Positions 62,268 to 64,000 of a stretch of DNA of 64,000 nucleotides are shown one piece after another (the first letter of the stretch is position 1; every line of letters starts with the position of its first letter). The DNA is from Siminovitchia acidinfaciens. GTDB taxonomy: Bacteria; Bacillota; Bacilli; Bacillales; Bacillaceae_C. A program made the translations under genes and the position numbers. The DNA is taken from positions 186,001-250,000 of the forward strand of contig NZ_QYTV02000004.1 of NCBI RefSeq assembly GCF_003605385.1, written 5' to 3'. Below the pieces are notes generated by a model. That model was not told the origin of the DNA. It saw nothing but the letters and a program-made list of their open reading frames with translations, and ran no database searches.

Positions 62268-62316
62268 ATAAAATGCCCCCTTTAAGTATCCAGCTACCTG
62301 TCTACATAAAGGGGGC
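62268..62316 (-). terminator. Terminator of nagB copy 2
   Basis: GCCCCCTTTA (62275-62284) and TAAAGGGGGC (62307-62316) form a perfect 10-bp stem. On the minus strand ATTTTATG follows. It lies about 35 bases after the nagB stop codon. Confidence 0.75.
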
Positions 62317-62350
62317 GTATCAAAAGAGTCTCGATCTATTCACCTATAGT

Positions 62351-63064
62351 TTATTTATCACGCTGTAATTTGCTTGCCGCTGCTTTATCAAGGATGATGG
62401 TGGCATTTGGATGGTTCTGTAGAACAGAAGCCGGGCAATCCACTGTAACCGGAGCATCAATCATGTTTCTGACTGCTTCTGCTTTGCCTTCCCCAAAAGC
62501 AAGCATCATGATCTCCTTGGCATTCATGATAGATGAGATTCCCATTGTGATGGCTCTTGTCGGCACTTCTTCCTCTTTATCAAAGAATCTCTTATTGGCT
62601 TCTCTAGTAGATGGAGTCAATTCGGCAATATGTGTAATTGAATCAAAGGAGGTTCCCGGCTCGTTGAAACCGATATGACCGTTCGGCCCCATTCCCAGTA
62701 TTTGTAGATCAACAGGATGGTTCTTCAAAATCTCCTCGTATCGTTCACACTCTTTTTCCAGATCCTCAGCCACCCCATTAGGAACATTTGTCGTCGCGAA
62801 GTTCATATACTTGAACAACTCTTCATTCATGTAATAGTTGTAGCTTTGGGGATTGGTCGGTTCTAATCCCACATATTCATCGAGGTTTACAGTTGTCACA
62901 TGAGAAACATCCGTATTCGTATCACGAAGTTTTTCATAAAGCTTTAGAGGAGTGCTTCCTGTAGCCAAGCCGATTGTTTTCAATCCTTCTTCAAAGCGCT
63001 TGATCACAATATCAAAAGCGGCTTTTGTTGCTTCTTCGGGGCTTTCAAATATTAACACGTTCAT
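62351..63064 (-). CDS. nagB: Glucosamine-6-phosphate deaminase, copy 2
   Basis: The 237-residue protein has the same catalytic blocks as copy 1 (GLATGSTPLKLYEKL, TVNLDEYVGLEP, LGMGPNGHIGFNEPGTSF, ITMGISSIM). By my count it is about 88 percent identical, with no gaps. GAGGAGG precedes its ATG, and it has its own promoter and terminator, so both copies look functional. It stands alone, without nagA or a nagR-type regulator. It may adjust the flow of glucosamine-6-phosphate into wall polymers. Confidence 0.93.
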   Translation of the reverse strand: MNVLIFESPEEATKAAFDIVIKRFEEGLKTIGLATGSTPLKLYEKLRDTNTDVSHVTTVNLDEYVGLEPTNPQSYNYYMNEELFKYMNFATTNVPNGVAEDLEKECERYEEILKNHPVDLQILGMGPNGHIGFNEPGTSFDSITHIAELTPSTREANKRFFDKEEEVPTRAITMGISSIMNAKEIMMLAFGEGKAEAVRNMIDAPVTVDCPASVLQNHPNATIILDKAAASKLQRDK

Positions 63065-63144
63065 CTCATTTCCTCCTCACATAACTGGGACACATATGAA
63101 CGAGAACTATATTTACTGCTTCATCATTTCGAAAAAAGGTCCTG

Positions 63145-63173
63145 ATTATATACCAAATTTAGTAAACTGGCAC
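63145..63173 (-). promoter_or_regulatory. Promoter of nagB copy 2
   Basis: On the minus strand TATAAT (complement of 63145-63150) follows GTGCCA (complement of 63168-63173) by 17 bp. The leader would be about 75 nt. The rest of the 63065-63385 gap shows no gene. Confidence 0.55.
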
Positions 63174-63385
63174 CTAATAATTATAAAGCTCATGTTTTTT
63201 AGTTACAATAAAAATTCGTTGAAACGGTATGGTTTATTTTGGATGAGTATCCAGCATACCCGCGTAAACATTAGCCCCCGCAGGCTTCACTCCAGCCTTG
63301 ATCAGCCGTTTGATTATTGTGATTTTTGTTGGATTTGGAGTTGTAAGAATCACTGGTAATTGAGCATCACTGCCGTATAGGCTTT

Positions 63386-64000
63386 TTACCATAGCCCGGA
63401 TCCGTCTTCTGTAGAAACCCTCCGCACAAACGCCAAAAAAGTATCCAATGCTTTTGTACGATAAGGACTTGATGTAACGATAGAAAACTTCCTTGTGAAA
63501 GGTAACCCGTCGACCTGGATCATTTTTAACGTCCCCATGCCAAGTTCTTTACGGATCGCCCATTGTGAAAGTAAACTCATGCCCAGGCCCGCCTCCACTG
63601 ATTCCTTGATCAACTGAATGCTTCCAAATTCCATCATTGAACTAGGAGTAATTTTTAGCGAAGCAAACAAGTTATCCGCAGCTTTTCTGGTCCCTGATCC
63701 GATTTCGCGGACGATCCATCTTTCTTTTTCCAAATCCTGCGGGGTGATTTTTTTATATTGGGCCAGGCGATGGTTCGGCGCTGCAACAATATACATCGCA
63801 TCCTCCGCGAACGGCTCGATCATCAGCTTGTCATGCTGGAAGTCCCCTTCCACAATGCCAACGTCCATTTGGTGTTTTAGGACGAGTTCGGCAATGTCGC
63901 GCGTGTTGCCAATCGAGATAGTCGGTGCGACCTGCGGGTACTCGTCAAGCATGTCTGCAATGACATGGGGAAGGATGTATTCCCCGAACGTGTAGCTGGC
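63386..64000 (-). CDS. LysR-family transcriptional regulator (5' part beyond window)
   Basis: The frame is open from the window edge to 63386 and gives the last 204 residues, which are the effector-binding domain of a LysR-type regulator. Typical segments are FGEYILPHVIADMLDEYPQV, LVLKHQMDVGIVEGDF, YIVAAPNHRLA, ERWIVREIGSGTR and IKESVEAGLGMSLLSQWAI. The DNA-binding helix-turn-helix lies outside the window. The pattern resembles CysL/YwfK-type regulators, but the target genes cannot be known here. Confidence 0.9.
   Translation of the reverse strand, partial: ASYTFGEYILPHVIADMLDEYPQVAPTISIGNTRDIAELVLKHQMDVGIVEGDFQHDKLMIEPFAEDAMYIVAAPNHRLAQYKKITPQDLEKERWIVREIGSGTRKAADNLFASLKITPSSMMEFGSIQLIKESVEAGLGMSLLSQWAIRKELGMGTLKMIQVDGLPFTRKFSIVTSSPYRTKALDTFLAFVRRVSTEDGSGLW

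Noticed and set aside
62174-62368. 64-residue plus-strand frame
   Set aside because: It crosses the nagB terminator and overlaps the nagB 3' end; no ribosome site.

Overview
The window comes from a low-GC Bacillota, most likely a member of the Bacillaceae. Ribosome-binding sites are strong AGGAGG types, TTG and GTG starts are frequent, terminators are classical hairpins with U-tracts, and the gene content is a Bacillus-type eps locus plus wall teichoic acid (tag) genes. I cannot name the species. No rRNA, tRNA, CRISPR array or prophage is visible. Nearly everything serves cell-surface glycopolymers.

Positions 1-19303 (minus strand) hold a long exopolysaccharide operon. Reading 5' to 3' it runs: chain-length modulator, tyrosine kinase with a tyrosine-rich tail, PHP-type tyrosine phosphatase, an EAR-like antitermination RNA, an EpsC/PglF dehydratase, a Gfo/Idh oxidase, a UDP-sugar 6-dehydrogenase, Wzx, Wzy, glycosyltransferases, an aminotransferase with an acetyltransferase, a PglC-like initiating transferase, a PglD-like acetyltransferase, a PaaK/CapK-like ligase, an amino-acid permease, a PglE-like aminotransferase, and a membrane-anchored protein cut by the window edge. 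Two nucleotide-sugar pathways are legible: UDP-diacetylbacillosamine (PglF/E/D, loaded by PglC) and a UDP-2,3-diacetamido uronic acid (WbpA/B/E/D type).

Positions 20290-26869 carry teichoic acid module 1: WecA/TagO-like transferase, TagH, TagG, TagB/F, a divergent GT2 and TagD. Positions 26900-36954 mix housekeeping sugar metabolism (phosphoglucomutase, glucose-6-phosphate isomerase, glucosamine-6-phosphate deaminase) with an SGNH hydrolase, a zinc-ribbon trypsin-like protease, an LCP protein, broken genes, and three intergenic arrays of a 20-bp degenerate repeat. Positions 37531-40848 encode one large protein combining a GH18-like hydrolase, a NodB deacetylase and a processive GT2 synthase. 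An IS256-family remnant and a secreted zinc metalloprotease with Ig-like repeats follow.

Positions 44143-57379 carry teichoic module 2 (TagH, TagG, long TagF, divergent GT2, later TagD, TagB, LCP), together with a glucosaminidase autolysin and an acyltransferase. Positions 57741-64000 carry an amidase autolysin interrupted by a stop codon, a second TagO, TagA, a second NagB and the end of a LysR-type regulator.

The genes fit together as a surface-polymer region. Pgi, PgcA and NagB set hexose-phosphate and amino-sugar supply. TagO, TagA, TagB, TagD, TagF and TagGH build and export polyglycerol-phosphate teichoic acid. LCP proteins attach polymers to peptidoglycan, autolysins remodel the wall, and the eps operon makes a capsule or exopolysaccharide. 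Duplication is a theme: two each of tagO, tagD, tagGH, tagF-like, GT2, LCP and nagB, and three relatives of the Ig-repeat protease, two of them broken.
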